Assembly (NCBI GenBank): GCA_030431455.1
Contig: JAUIJE010000004.1
Span: 248,001 to 312,000 of the forward strand
Source: a bacterium
GTDB taxonomy: Bacteria > Myxococcota > UBA727 > JAUIJE01
Length of the DNA: 64,000 bases
Reading direction: 5' to 3'
The notes below the pieces were generated by a model. That model was not told where the DNA came from, ran no database searches, and saw only the letters and a program-made list of their open reading frames with translations. The position numbers were made by a program, and so were the translations under genes. This document shows, piece by piece, positions 56,986-64,000 of this stretch. How positions within the stretch are numbered: position 1 is the stretch's first letter; each line of letters starts with the position of its first letter.

Positions 56986-58337
56986 CCGCCCACCTCGATG
57001 GCCTCGCCGGTCTCGGCCACGAAAGCGGACAACCCCAAGCTGTCCGCCAGGTGCGCGCGGAACGCGTCGGCGGCCTGGGGCTCACCGTGCACGATCATCA
57101 CCCGGCCCGGGGGCGCGGCCGCGCTCGCGACCCAAGCGGTGAGCTCGTCGCGGTCGGCGTGGGCGCTCAGGCCTCCGACCTGCTCGACGCGGGCGCGGAT
57201 GGGGACTTGGTGTCCGTGGATCTTGATCGTGCGTTCGCCCGCGAGCAGGCGGGCGCCCCGGGTGCCCGCGGCTTGGTAGCCGCACAGCAGGATGGTGTGC
57301 TGGGGATCGGGGCCGAGGGCTTTGAGATGGTGCAGCACCCGGCCCCCGGTGAGCATCCCGCTGGCGGACACGATCACCATCGGGCCCCGCCGTCGAGACA
57401 GAGCCTTGCTGTCGTCGACGGTGCCCACGAACACCGCCTCGCCAAACGCGGCGCGGCAGGCATCGGGGTCGAGCCGGTGGGCCTCGGGATGGCGCAGGAA
57501 AATTTCCGTGGCCGAGGTGGCCATGGGGCTGTTGACGTACACCGGGATGCGCAGGCCCCCGCGTTGGTTGTTGATCTGGTGCAGGTGGTACAACAATGTT
57601 TGTGCACGACCGACCGCGAACGAGGGGATGAGGAGCACCCCGCCCCGGGCCATGGTCTCGTCGACGATGCCGCGGAGGACCGCGGCGGGGTCCTCGGGGT
57701 GGAGGCGGTCGCCGTAGGTCGATTCGCACACCAGGACGTCCGCCGGCGGCGGCGGCGCGGGCGGGGGCAGGAGGGGATCGTGGGGGCGGCCGACGTCCCC
57801 CGAGAAGTACGCGCTCTTTCCGTCGGCCACGACGTGCACCCCCGCGGCGCCGATGATGTGGCCGGCTGTGTGCAGAGACATTGTGATGTCGCCCACCGCG
57901 ATGTCCTCCCCGAGGCGCACGGGCCGCAGCCGCTCCAGCGCGAACACCGCGTCCTCCTCGGTGTACAGCGGCTCGGCGGGGTGATGGCGTGAATACCCTT
58001 TGCGGTTGGCGTAGGCCGCGTCCTCCTCTTGGATGCGGCCGGCGTCCCGGAGCAGGATGTGCAACAGGTCGCGGGTGGGGGGCGTGCAGTACACCGGTCC
58101 TTTGAAGCCGGCTTTGACCAGGGCGGGGAGCATGCCGCTGTGGTCGAGATGCGCGTGGGTGAGCACCACCGCGTCGAGGTCGGCGGGCCCGACGGGGAAG
58201 GGGGCGCGGTTTTTGAGGCGCAGGGCTTTGACCCCCTGGAACATCCCGCAGTCGATGAGCACCCGACGACGATCGGTGCGCACCAAGTACTTCGAACCCG
58301 TCACCGTGGACGTGGCCCCCCAAAACTCGATGTGCAT
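56982..58337 (-). CDS. Metallo-beta-lactamase / beta-CASP hydrolase, RNase type
   Basis: 451 residues, cytoplasmic. Zinc motif THAHLDHSG (60-68), later HTAGHIIGA and SGDVGRP, beta-CASP region with CESTYGDRLHP and IPSFAVGRAQTLLY, and the C-terminal VQVGGLSAHADRDEL RMMBL domain with the last His. This is the CPSF-73/Ysh1-like RNA-processing exonuclease group present in many bacteria. GGAGG four bases before ATG 58337. In the same unit as an S2P protease and a P-type ATPase. Confidence 0.9.
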   Translation of the reverse strand: MHIEFWGATSTVTGSKYLVRTDRRRVLIDCGMFQGVKALRLKNRAPFPVGPADLDAVVLTHAHLDHSGMLPALVKAGFKGPVYCTPPTRDLLHILLRDAGRIQEEDAAYANRKGYSRHHPAEPLYTEEDAVFALERLRPVRLGEDIAVGDITMSLHTAGHIIGAAGVHVVADGKSAYFSGDVGRPHDPLLPPPAPPPPADVLVCESTYGDRLHPEDPAAVLRGIVDETMARGGVLLIPSFAVGRAQTLLYHLHQINNQRGGLRIPVYVNSPMATSATEIFLRHPEAHRLDPDACRAAFGEAVFVGTVDDSKALSRRRGPMVIVSASGMLTGGRVLHHLKALGPDPQHTILLCGYQAAGTRGARLLAGERTIKIHGHQVPIRARVEQVGGLSAHADRDELTAWVASAAAPPGRVMIVHGEPQAADAFRAHLADSLGLSAFVAETGEAIEVGG

Positions 58338-58465
58338 GTAACCTCCGTGCGCGGGTGGGCCCGGCATAGGCGATTCCGACGAGGGATTGAACACCCGGGC
58401 AGACCGCGTTGCGTTGCGCGCGGCCAGAGGGCAGACCGCGGCGCAGAACGCGGCGAGGAGGGCCC

Positions 58466-60724
58466 ATGGCGCGACGAGCACAAATGGTGTTGTGGTGTGC
58501 AGCGATGATCGGTGCCTCCTCGGGCTGGGCGGACGAGGGCCAATGGATGCCCGAGCAGGTCCGCACCCTCGCGCCCCAGCTGAAAAAGGCCGGGTTTGCC
58601 CTCGCCCCCGACGCGTTGTGGTCGTCGTCGCCGGACGCGTTGATGCGCGCGGTGATCAACCTCCGGGGCTGTTCGGGCGCGTTCATCACCGGCGACGGTT
58701 TGGTCGCGACCAATCACCACTGTGCCTACCGGGCGCTGCAGGAGGCCTCGACCGTTCGCGAGGATTTGCTCACCAACGGGTTTTATGCCGCCACCCGCGC
58801 CGACGAGCGCCCCGCGCCGGGGCTCACGGTCAAGATGGTGCAGAACATCGCCGAGGTGACCGACGAGTTGCGCGCGATCATCGAGCAGGAACAGGACCCC
58901 CTGGCCCGGGCCGAGAAGGTCACCCGACGACAAAAAGAGCTCGTGGCCGCGTGCGAAGCAAAAGGCGACGTCAAATGTGAGGTCGCGCCGTTTTACCGGG
59001 GGGCGCGCTACCAGCTGATCACGTACACGGAGTTTCGCGACATCCGGCTGGTGTACGCCCCCCCCACCCGGGTGGGGAACTTCGGGGGCGAGGTCGACAA
59101 CTGGATGTGGCCCCGTCACAGCGCGGACTTCACCCTGGTGCGGGCGTATGTGACCCCCGACGGCAGCCCGGCCGCGTTTGACAATGCCAATGTGCCCCAC
59201 CACCCGCGGGTGTTCTTGACCCCGAGCCGCGAGGGCGTGACCAAAGGCGACTTCGTCGCGACCATGGGCTACCCCGGCCAGACCAACCGCTACTTGTCCG
59301 CGGTCGAGGTCGAGCGGCACCTGACCCAGGTGTTCCCCTACATCATCGAGCTGTACCAGGAGTGGATCCGCATCCAGGAAGCGGCCGCGGCGGGGGACAA
59401 AGCCCGCGAGCTGAAGATCGCGGGCCGGGTGCGCAGCCTCGCCAACCGGGAAAAGAACAGCCGCGGCATGGTCGACGGCATCGTGCGCATGGGCCTGCTC
59501 GACAAACGCAAGCTGGAGGACGCGGCCCTCGCGGCCTTGGCGTCGAAAAAGGGCGGGGACCTCGCGGGCGTGCCCGCGGCGCTGCAAAGCTGGAGCGACC
59601 AGAACCGCGCCGCGTTCAAGCGCGACCTGCTCTTGCGCATGGTGCGCTATGGCGCGGATGCACTGGCATTGGCAGTTCACCTCGTGCGCTGGGCCCACGA
59701 GGCGAAAAAACCGGACGTGGAGCGGGCCGAGGGGTACCAAGACCGTGACCGCGATGACCTGTGGTCGACGCTGGAGCGACACCTCAAGACCTACGACCCG
59801 GCGGTGGACACCGCGCTGCTCGCGTCGTGGCAAAAACACGTCCAGACCGTGGCCGGCGCCCCCGAGGCGGCCCAGGCGTTCGCCCCCGGGCGCATCGCGA
59901 AGAGCCCGCTCATGGTGGAGGCCACCGTGCGCGCGCTGTTCGAGGCCCGGGACGAAGACGCCCTGCGCGCGTCCAAGGTGCGCGCCCTCGCGTTGGCCTT
60001 CGCCCTGGTGCCCTGGATCGAACAGGCCGAGGCCGAACAACGCGCGCGCGACGGGGTCGAGCTGCAGGTCGGGCCCGCCTATTTCCAGTTGTTGCAAGAG
60101 GTGCGGGACGGGCCGGTGTATCCCGACGCCAACGGGACGCTGCGGTTTTCGTACGCCACGGTGCGGGGCTATTCCCCCAAGGACGGGCTGTACGCGACCC
60201 CGCAGACGACGCTGCGGGGCATGTTGGCCAAGCACACCGGACAAGACCCGTTCGACCTGCCCGCGAAGTTGCGCAAGAAGGCGCCGCTGGGGCCGACCAC
60301 GTTCTGGGCCGACCCGCGCCTCGGCGACGTGCCGGTGTGTTTCTTGTCGAGCTCGGACACCACCGGGGGCAACTCGGGCAGCCCCGTGATCAACCGGCGG
60401 GGCGAGTTGGTGGGCTTCAACTTTGACCGGGTGTGGGAAAACATCGCCGGCGACTTCGGCTACGACATCTCCCGGTCGCGCAACATCTCCGTCGACGTGC
60501 GGTACATGTACTGGTTGCTCGACGAGGTGCAGGGTGACACGCGGTTGCTGGAAGAGATGGGGCTTTTGTCGTTCGCCGACAAGCCGGCGCGCCAGGACCG
60601 GCCGCGGGACGACGCGGGCGCCCCGGTGAAAGCAGGGTGTCGCCAAGCCGACCCTGTGTGGGTTTGTGGCGGCTTGGCGCTCGGGGCGTTGCTCACGTGG
60701 CGCCGTCGCAGGAGAACATCATGA
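58466..60724 (+). CDS. S46-family dipeptidyl-peptidase with MYXO-CTERM-like tail
   Basis: 752 residues. Signal peptide (about 1-22), then a chymotrypsin-double-barrel S46 peptidase (DPP7/DPP11 type): His85 in ATNHHCAYRAL, Asp211 in FGGEVDNWMWPRH, Ser637 in TGGNSGSPVIN, with the large helical insertion between the barrels (about 270-540). These enzymes cut dipeptides from N-termini of extracellular peptides. The last ~25 residues have Cys, a hydrophobic helix and RRRRR, a MYXO-CTERM-like anchor. Start chosen at ATG 58466, which has a GAGGAGGG site. It overlaps the rhodanese gene by four bases (ATGA). Confidence 0.92.
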   Translation: MARRAQMVLWCAAMIGASSGWADEGQWMPEQVRTLAPQLKKAGFALAPDALWSSSPDALMRAVINLRGCSGAFITGDGLVATNHHCAYRALQEASTVREDLLTNGFYAATRADERPAPGLTVKMVQNIAEVTDELRAIIEQEQDPLARAEKVTRRQKELVAACEAKGDVKCEVAPFYRGARYQLITYTEFRDIRLVYAPPTRVGNFGGEVDNWMWPRHSADFTLVRAYVTPDGSPAAFDNANVPHHPRVFLTPSREGVTKGDFVATMGYPGQTNRYLSAVEVERHLTQVFPYIIELYQEWIRIQEAAAAGDKARELKIAGRVRSLANREKNSRGMVDGIVRMGLLDKRKLEDAALAALASKKGGDLAGVPAALQSWSDQNRAAFKRDLLLRMVRYGADALALAVHLVRWAHEAKKPDVERAEGYQDRDRDDLWSTLERHLKTYDPAVDTALLASWQKHVQTVAGAPEAAQAFAPGRIAKSPLMVEATVRALFEARDEDALRASKVRALALAFALVPWIEQAEAEQRARDGVELQVGPAYFQLLQEVRDGPVYPDANGTLRFSYATVRGYSPKDGLYATPQTTLRGMLAKHTGQDPFDLPAKLRKKAPLGPTTFWADPRLGDVPVCFLSSSDTTGGNSGSPVINRRGELVGFNFDRVWENIAGDFGYDISRSRNISVDVRYMYWLLDEVQGDTRLLEEMGLLSFADKPARQDRPRDDAGAPVKAGCRQADPVWVCGGLALGALLTWRRRRRTS

Positions 60725-61074
60725 ACACCAATGTGATCATTCTTGTCGTCGTCGTCGTGGCGGTGGGCCTTTGGGTGTGGAGCAAAGGCCGCGCCGCCCA
60801 GGCCGCGCGGGGCCACATCGAGGCGGGGGCGTTGGTGATCGACGTGCGCTCGAAAGGGGAGTTCGACGGGGGGCACCTGGCGTCGGCCAAGCACGTGCCC
60901 GTCGAGACCGTGGCCCAAAAGGCCAAACAGATCGAGAAGTGGGCAGGGGGCAAAGACAAGCCCATCGTCGTCTACTGCGCCTCGGGGGCGCGCTCGGGCC
61001 GGGCCTTGCGGGTGTTGCACGCGGCGGGCTTCACCAACGTGCACAACGGCGGAGGCTATGCCCAGCTCCGCTGA
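60721..61074 (+). CDS. Membrane-anchored rhodanese-domain protein
   Basis: 117 residues, one N-terminal membrane helix (about 4-21) and a single rhodanese domain with active-site Cys86 in VYCASGARSGRA, preceded by VIDVRSKGEFDGGHL. The loop CASGAR(S) is the sulfur-transfer type. It begins on the S46 stop (ATGA), and its end is overlapped by the next gene by 17 bases. Sulfur donor and acceptor unknown. Confidence 0.92.
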   Translation: MNTNVIILVVVVVAVGLWVWSKGRAAQAARGHIEAGALVIDVRSKGEFDGGHLASAKHVPVETVAQKAKQIEKWAGGKDKPIVVYCASGARSGRALRVLHAAGFTNVHNGGGYAQLR

Positions 61075-62725
61075 CCCCCACCCGCCCGGTCACCTGTTCA
61101 TCGTGCGCGCGGACATCACGTCCATCGCCTGCGACGGCTGGCTGGTGCCCGGCGACGAGGACGGCCCCGGCCAATCCTGGCGCGCGCGGTACGCGTTCGG
61201 GCCCCAGGACCCCCCGGGGGAAGAGCTCAAGGTGCGCCGGGCGGTGCGCTGGACCGCGGCCCCCGGGGACGCCCGGGTCCCGTGGCTGGTGCACCTCGGG
61301 GGCGACGAAGCGCACCCCATCGAGTGGTACCTCGAGGGGGTGGCGGCGTTTTTGGCCCGAGCGACCCAAGACCCGACCCGCGCGACCAAGCGCCACGTGC
61401 CGCTGTATGCATTGCCATTGGTGGGCACCGGCGGCGGGGGGGCCAAGACCCGCAGCGGCGAGCTCACCGCCATGCTCGTCCCCGCCCTGGTCGAGCTCGC
61501 GCGCACCTTCGAGGTCGACCTCGCCCTGTGCCTGTGGACCAAAGCGCAGTATGCGGCGGCCCAAGAAGCGCGCAGCCGGGCCGCGGCCCAAGACCCGCGG
61601 GTGTGGGCCGCCCTCGGCGACCGCCTGCTCCCCGACGCGGCCCGGGTGGGCGAGGAAGCACAAGGCCGTTTGGTGTTGTTCCTCGGCGGGGGCGTGAGCC
61701 AGAACGCGGGGTTGCCGAGTTGGGACGGGCTGCTCGACGGCTTGGCCCGTGACCTCGGCATCCCCGACGACCAGATCAAAGACCTCGCCGAGATCCGCGA
61801 CCCCTTGGCCCGGGCCGAAGCGATCCGGGCGGTGGCCGGCGCCGACGAGGCCGCGCTCAAGCGCGCCATCGCCGAACGCATCGAGCGCCACGCGCACCCT
61901 TCGCTGTGTCACTGCATCCTCGCCTCGCTCCCCGTGGAGGAGGCGATCACCACCAACTACGACCGGCTGTTCGAACGGGCCTGGACCCCGCACCGCACCG
62001 AGCTGCGGGTGTTGCCCTACCAGTCGGTGGCCCACGGCAAGCCTTGGCTGCTCAAGCTGCACGGCACCACCGTGCGCCCCGGGCCCACGGCCGGGGAACA
62101 GGCCGCGCCCCGGGGCGACGACATCGTGGTCACCCGCACCGACTATGCACAGTTTGATCTGCGCTGGCGGGCCCTGGCCAGCATCGTCGAGACCCTGTTG
62201 GTGACCCGGCACATGTTGTTCGTGGGCTTTTCCCTCGCCGACCCCAACTTCCAGCGCATGGTCGACACCGTGAGCCGCGCGGTGCGCGCGGGCGAGACCG
62301 GCCTGTCCAGTGACGAGCACACCGGCACCATCCTCGAGGTCAACCCCACCCCCTACCTGGCCCAGGTGTGGGGCGGGGAGTTTCATGTGGTGAGCATGGC
62401 CACCGCCCGGGGAGACGACATCCTGCGCCAGGCCCGCCTCCTCGAGGTCTTTCTCGACCGGGTCGCGGCCGACGCCTACCCCCGGTCGGCCTACCTGCTG
62501 GACCCCACCGCGGTGGGCCTGCTCGACGACGATGAGCACGCGCTGCAGCAACATTTGCTCACCTTCGTCGACGCCCTGGAGCGAGACCCCCGCTTCGCCG
62601 GGGCCCTGGGCCGCCCCGACGTGGCCCGTCGGTCCCCTGCGCTGGCCCACATCCGTGAGTTGCTCGCCACCCTCGGCTGGCGCGGCGCCCGCAAACCCAC
62701 CAAACCGGACCCCGAGGGAACCTGA
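61058..62725 (+). CDS. SIR2-family (SIR2_2) protein with macro-like N-terminal domain
   Basis: 555 residues, no signal peptide. Residues of about 12-170 look like a macro / ADP-ribose-binding fold: FIVRADITSIACDGWLVP (GDIT-like strand), LPLVGTGGGGAK at 119-130 and LCLWTKAQYAAAQ. Residues of about 203-470 are a SIR2-like NAD-binding core: FLGGGVSQNAGLPSW (208-222), TTNYDRLF (298-305), LKLHG with His335, FVGFSLADPNF (388-398). This clade (SIR2_2) is best known as NADase effectors of antiphage systems, although function is untested here. It starts at ATG 61058, overlapping rhodanese by 17 bases; no partner gene of a known defence system adjoins. Confidence 0.78.
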   Translation: MPSSADPHPPGHLFIVRADITSIACDGWLVPGDEDGPGQSWRARYAFGPQDPPGEELKVRRAVRWTAAPGDARVPWLVHLGGDEAHPIEWYLEGVAAFLARATQDPTRATKRHVPLYALPLVGTGGGGAKTRSGELTAMLVPALVELARTFEVDLALCLWTKAQYAAAQEARSRAAAQDPRVWAALGDRLLPDAARVGEEAQGRLVLFLGGGVSQNAGLPSWDGLLDGLARDLGIPDDQIKDLAEIRDPLARAEAIRAVAGADEAALKRAIAERIERHAHPSLCHCILASLPVEEAITTNYDRLFERAWTPHRTELRVLPYQSVAHGKPWLLKLHGTTVRPGPTAGEQAAPRGDDIVVTRTDYAQFDLRWRALASIVETLLVTRHMLFVGFSLADPNFQRMVDTVSRAVRAGETGLSSDEHTGTILEVNPTPYLAQVWGGEFHVVSMATARGDDILRQARLLEVFLDRVAADAYPRSAYLLDPTAVGLLDDDEHALQQHLLTFVDALERDPRFAGALGRPDVARRSPALAHIRELLATLGWRGARKPTKPDPEGT

Positions 62726-62728
62726 AGC

Positions 62729-63562
62729 ATGACCCTGCGCATCGGCGGCGTCCCCGAGCACTTCAATCTCCCGTTCCGCGTGGCCGCCCGCTGTGGCTAC
62801 TGGACCGCCCGCGGGCTCGACGTCCACTGGGCCGAACAGTCCGGCGGCACCGGCCAGATGTTGGCCCGCCTGGAAAACGGCAGCCTCGACGCGGCCGCGA
62901 TCCTCACCGAGGGCATCGTCACCGCCATCGCCCGGGGCCTGCCCGCCCGCATCGTGGCCCAGTACATCGACAGCCCGCTGCCCTGGGGGCTACACGTGGC
63001 CGCGTCGTCGCGGTTCGAGCGGCCCCGCCAGCTCGCCACCGCGCGGTTCGCGATGACCCGGCCGGGGTCGGGCTCGCACCTGATGGCCTACGTGCTCGCC
63101 GACCGGCTCGGGTTTTCGCTCCGGCCCGACCAGTTTGTCGAGGTCGGCACCCTCGATGGCGCCCGGCGCGCCTTGGCCCGCGGGCGCGCGGACGTGTTGA
63201 TGTGGGATCACTTCATGCTCGCGGGCTTGGTCCAAGCCGGCGAGCTGCGGCGCATCGGGGTGCAGCCCACCCCCTGGCCGAGCTTTGTCATCGCCGCGCG
63301 CCGGGGGGCGACGCTGTCCAGGGTCCGGCAGGCCGCGCGCGCCATCGCCGAACTGGCCGCCTCGCTCAAGGCCAGCGGCGAACTGGGCCGGCTCGCGGTG
63401 GACCTCTACGGGGTGTTGCCCGACCAGGTCGCGGCCTGGGAACGCGGGGTGCGCTGGACCGCGGGCCCGTTGCCGGCGGCCACCGTGGTCGACGTGCAAC
63501 GCCAGCTGCGCGACGTGGGCCTGCTGCCGCGGACCTACGCCCCGAGCCGGTTTTTGGCCTGA
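62729..63562 (+). CDS. Cytosolic periplasmic-binding-protein-fold protein, Ca3427-like
   Basis: 277 residues. The NMT1/SsuA-type fold is clear: IGGVPEHFNLPF, GGTGQMLARLENGSLDAAAIL, LTEGIV, and SPLPWGLHVAA. This set is the signature of the Ca3427-like group, whose members, in fungi and bacteria, have no signal peptide and no transporter. Here too the N-terminus starts straight at the beta-strand and no permease or ATPase gene adjoins. It begins three bases after the SIR2 gene, thus in one operon. Ligand unknown. Confidence 0.85.
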   Translation: MTLRIGGVPEHFNLPFRVAARCGYWTARGLDVHWAEQSGGTGQMLARLENGSLDAAAILTEGIVTAIARGLPARIVAQYIDSPLPWGLHVAASSRFERPRQLATARFAMTRPGSGSHLMAYVLADRLGFSLRPDQFVEVGTLDGARRALARGRADVLMWDHFMLAGLVQAGELRRIGVQPTPWPSFVIAARRGATLSRVRQAARAIAELAASLKASGELGRLAVDLYGVLPDQVAAWERGVRWTAGPLPAATVVDVQRQLRDVGLLPRTYAPSRFLA

Positions 63563-63731
63563 CGCGCGCGCCCCGGTCCGGGCCGGTGGCGGTCTGGGCC
63601 GCGGGCCCGGCGGGACCCCAATGGCACTGCTTTTCAGTCCGGTGACTCAGATGTGACCAGTGGCACCGGCGCCGCCCCCGCCCCGGGCGCGCTTGGGGTA
63701 AAATCCCGAACCTCAACCCCGTTGATCGCCC

Positions 63732-64000
63732 ATGCACGCCGCTGTCGTCACCGCTCTGCTCAGCCCCTTCTTGGCCGCTGCCCCCGCCGAACCCGAGGCG
63801 GAGAGCGAGGGCAAAAAGTCGACCCACGCCGCGCCCCCGTCGGCGTCGCTGTCCGACCGCTTCACCTTCGACACCTGGGACGAGTGGGCCGCCTTGCGCA
63901 CCGAGGGCCCGCACCTCACCGTGGACCTGACCCCGGCGGTGGATCGGTTCTTTCCCGACGAGGACCACCCGCCCCCCCACCTGCCGGTGGAGGGCACCGA
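63732..64000 (+). CDS. Start of an exported protein, cut by the window end
   Basis: Open frame from ATG 63732 to the end of the window (about 89 codons, no stop). A signal-peptide-like start with a hydrophobic run (4-17) ends near LAAAPAE, then an acidic/Ser/Pro-rich stretch and FTFDTWDEWAALRTEGP. I do not recognise the family. TAAAAT at 63699-63704 upstream may be its -10 box, with no clear -35. Confidence 0.6.
   Translation, partial: MHAAVVTALLSPFLAAAPAEPEAESEGKKSTHAAPPSASLSDRFTFDTWDEWAALRTEGPHLTVDLTPAVDRFFPDEDHPPPHLPVEGT

Noticed and set aside
63661-63675. TGGCACC with GG-N10-GC spacing before the last gene
   Set aside because: -12 element is poor (no TTGC) in a stretch of almost only G and C; not better than chance.

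Overview
The window looks like chromosomal DNA of a myxobacterium-type organism (Myxococcota). It is very GC-rich and densely coded, with about 48 genes, no intergenic gap above about 220 bases, many secreted lipoproteins with Ala/Pro/Asp-rich linkers, four proteins with a MYXO-CTERM-like tail (Cys, hydrophobic helix, Arg cluster), a DUF2378-type protein and AgmX/PglI-like domains. I saw no rRNA, tRNA, CRISPR array, insertion sequence, prophage or origin.

Layout. 1-8135: myo-inositol catabolism (3' part of iolG, a HAD phosphatase, an inositol-monophosphatase-like gene on the other strand, then iolB-iolC-iolD-iolE with overlapping ends). 8187-21176: mostly exported proteins (subtilisin-like protease, FKBP lipoprotein, phosphodiester glycosidase, PhoD-like phosphatase, polysaccharide deacetylase-like lipoprotein, M6-like metalloprotease) with an rRNA-methyltransferase-like gene and an acetyltransferase. 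21206-31559, minus strand: an alpha-glucan utilisation locus (isoamylase-like lipoprotein, outer-membrane channel, GH13/CBM20 amylase lipoprotein, MalK, a MalE-MalF fusion, MalG). 31683-37119: three exported proteins, two with AgmX/PglI-like parts. 37229-41024: glycogen phosphorylase and a divergent esterase lipoprotein with a (Gly-Asp)23 linker and a starch-binding-like tail. 41177-46713: dihaem peroxidase, a PilZ protein whose C-terminal part carries class I terpene synthase signatures, DUF2378, CPBP protease, glutamine amidotransferase-like and CBS proteins. 46805-53268: a lipoprotein, RecQ, a polyprenyl-sugar-type glycosyltransferase overlapping a methyltransferase, and a pentahaem cytochrome. 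53258-58337, minus strand: MBL/beta-CASP hydrolase, site-2 protease with CBS domains, P-type ATPase. 58466-63562: S46 peptidase, rhodanese, SIR2-family protein with a macro-like N-terminus, and a signal-less periplasmic-binding-protein-fold protein. The last 269 bases begin a further exported protein.

Working together: the glucan locus reads as a pathway in which surface lipoprotein amylases cut and debranch starch or glycogen, an outer-membrane channel admits oligosaccharides, the MalEF-G-K2 importer takes them up, and GlgP phosphorolyses them. The inositol genes give most steps from myo-inositol toward 5-dehydro-2-deoxygluconate 6-phosphate and its cleavage; iolA is not in view.

The least expected items are the PilZ-terpene-synthase-like fusion, the MalE-MalF fusion with an extra membrane helix that settles its topology, and a repeated promoter layout in which a -10-like hexamer sits only 6-8 bases before the start codon, implying leaderless mRNAs for about ten genes. 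All functional statements rest on reading motifs by eye; no database search was run.
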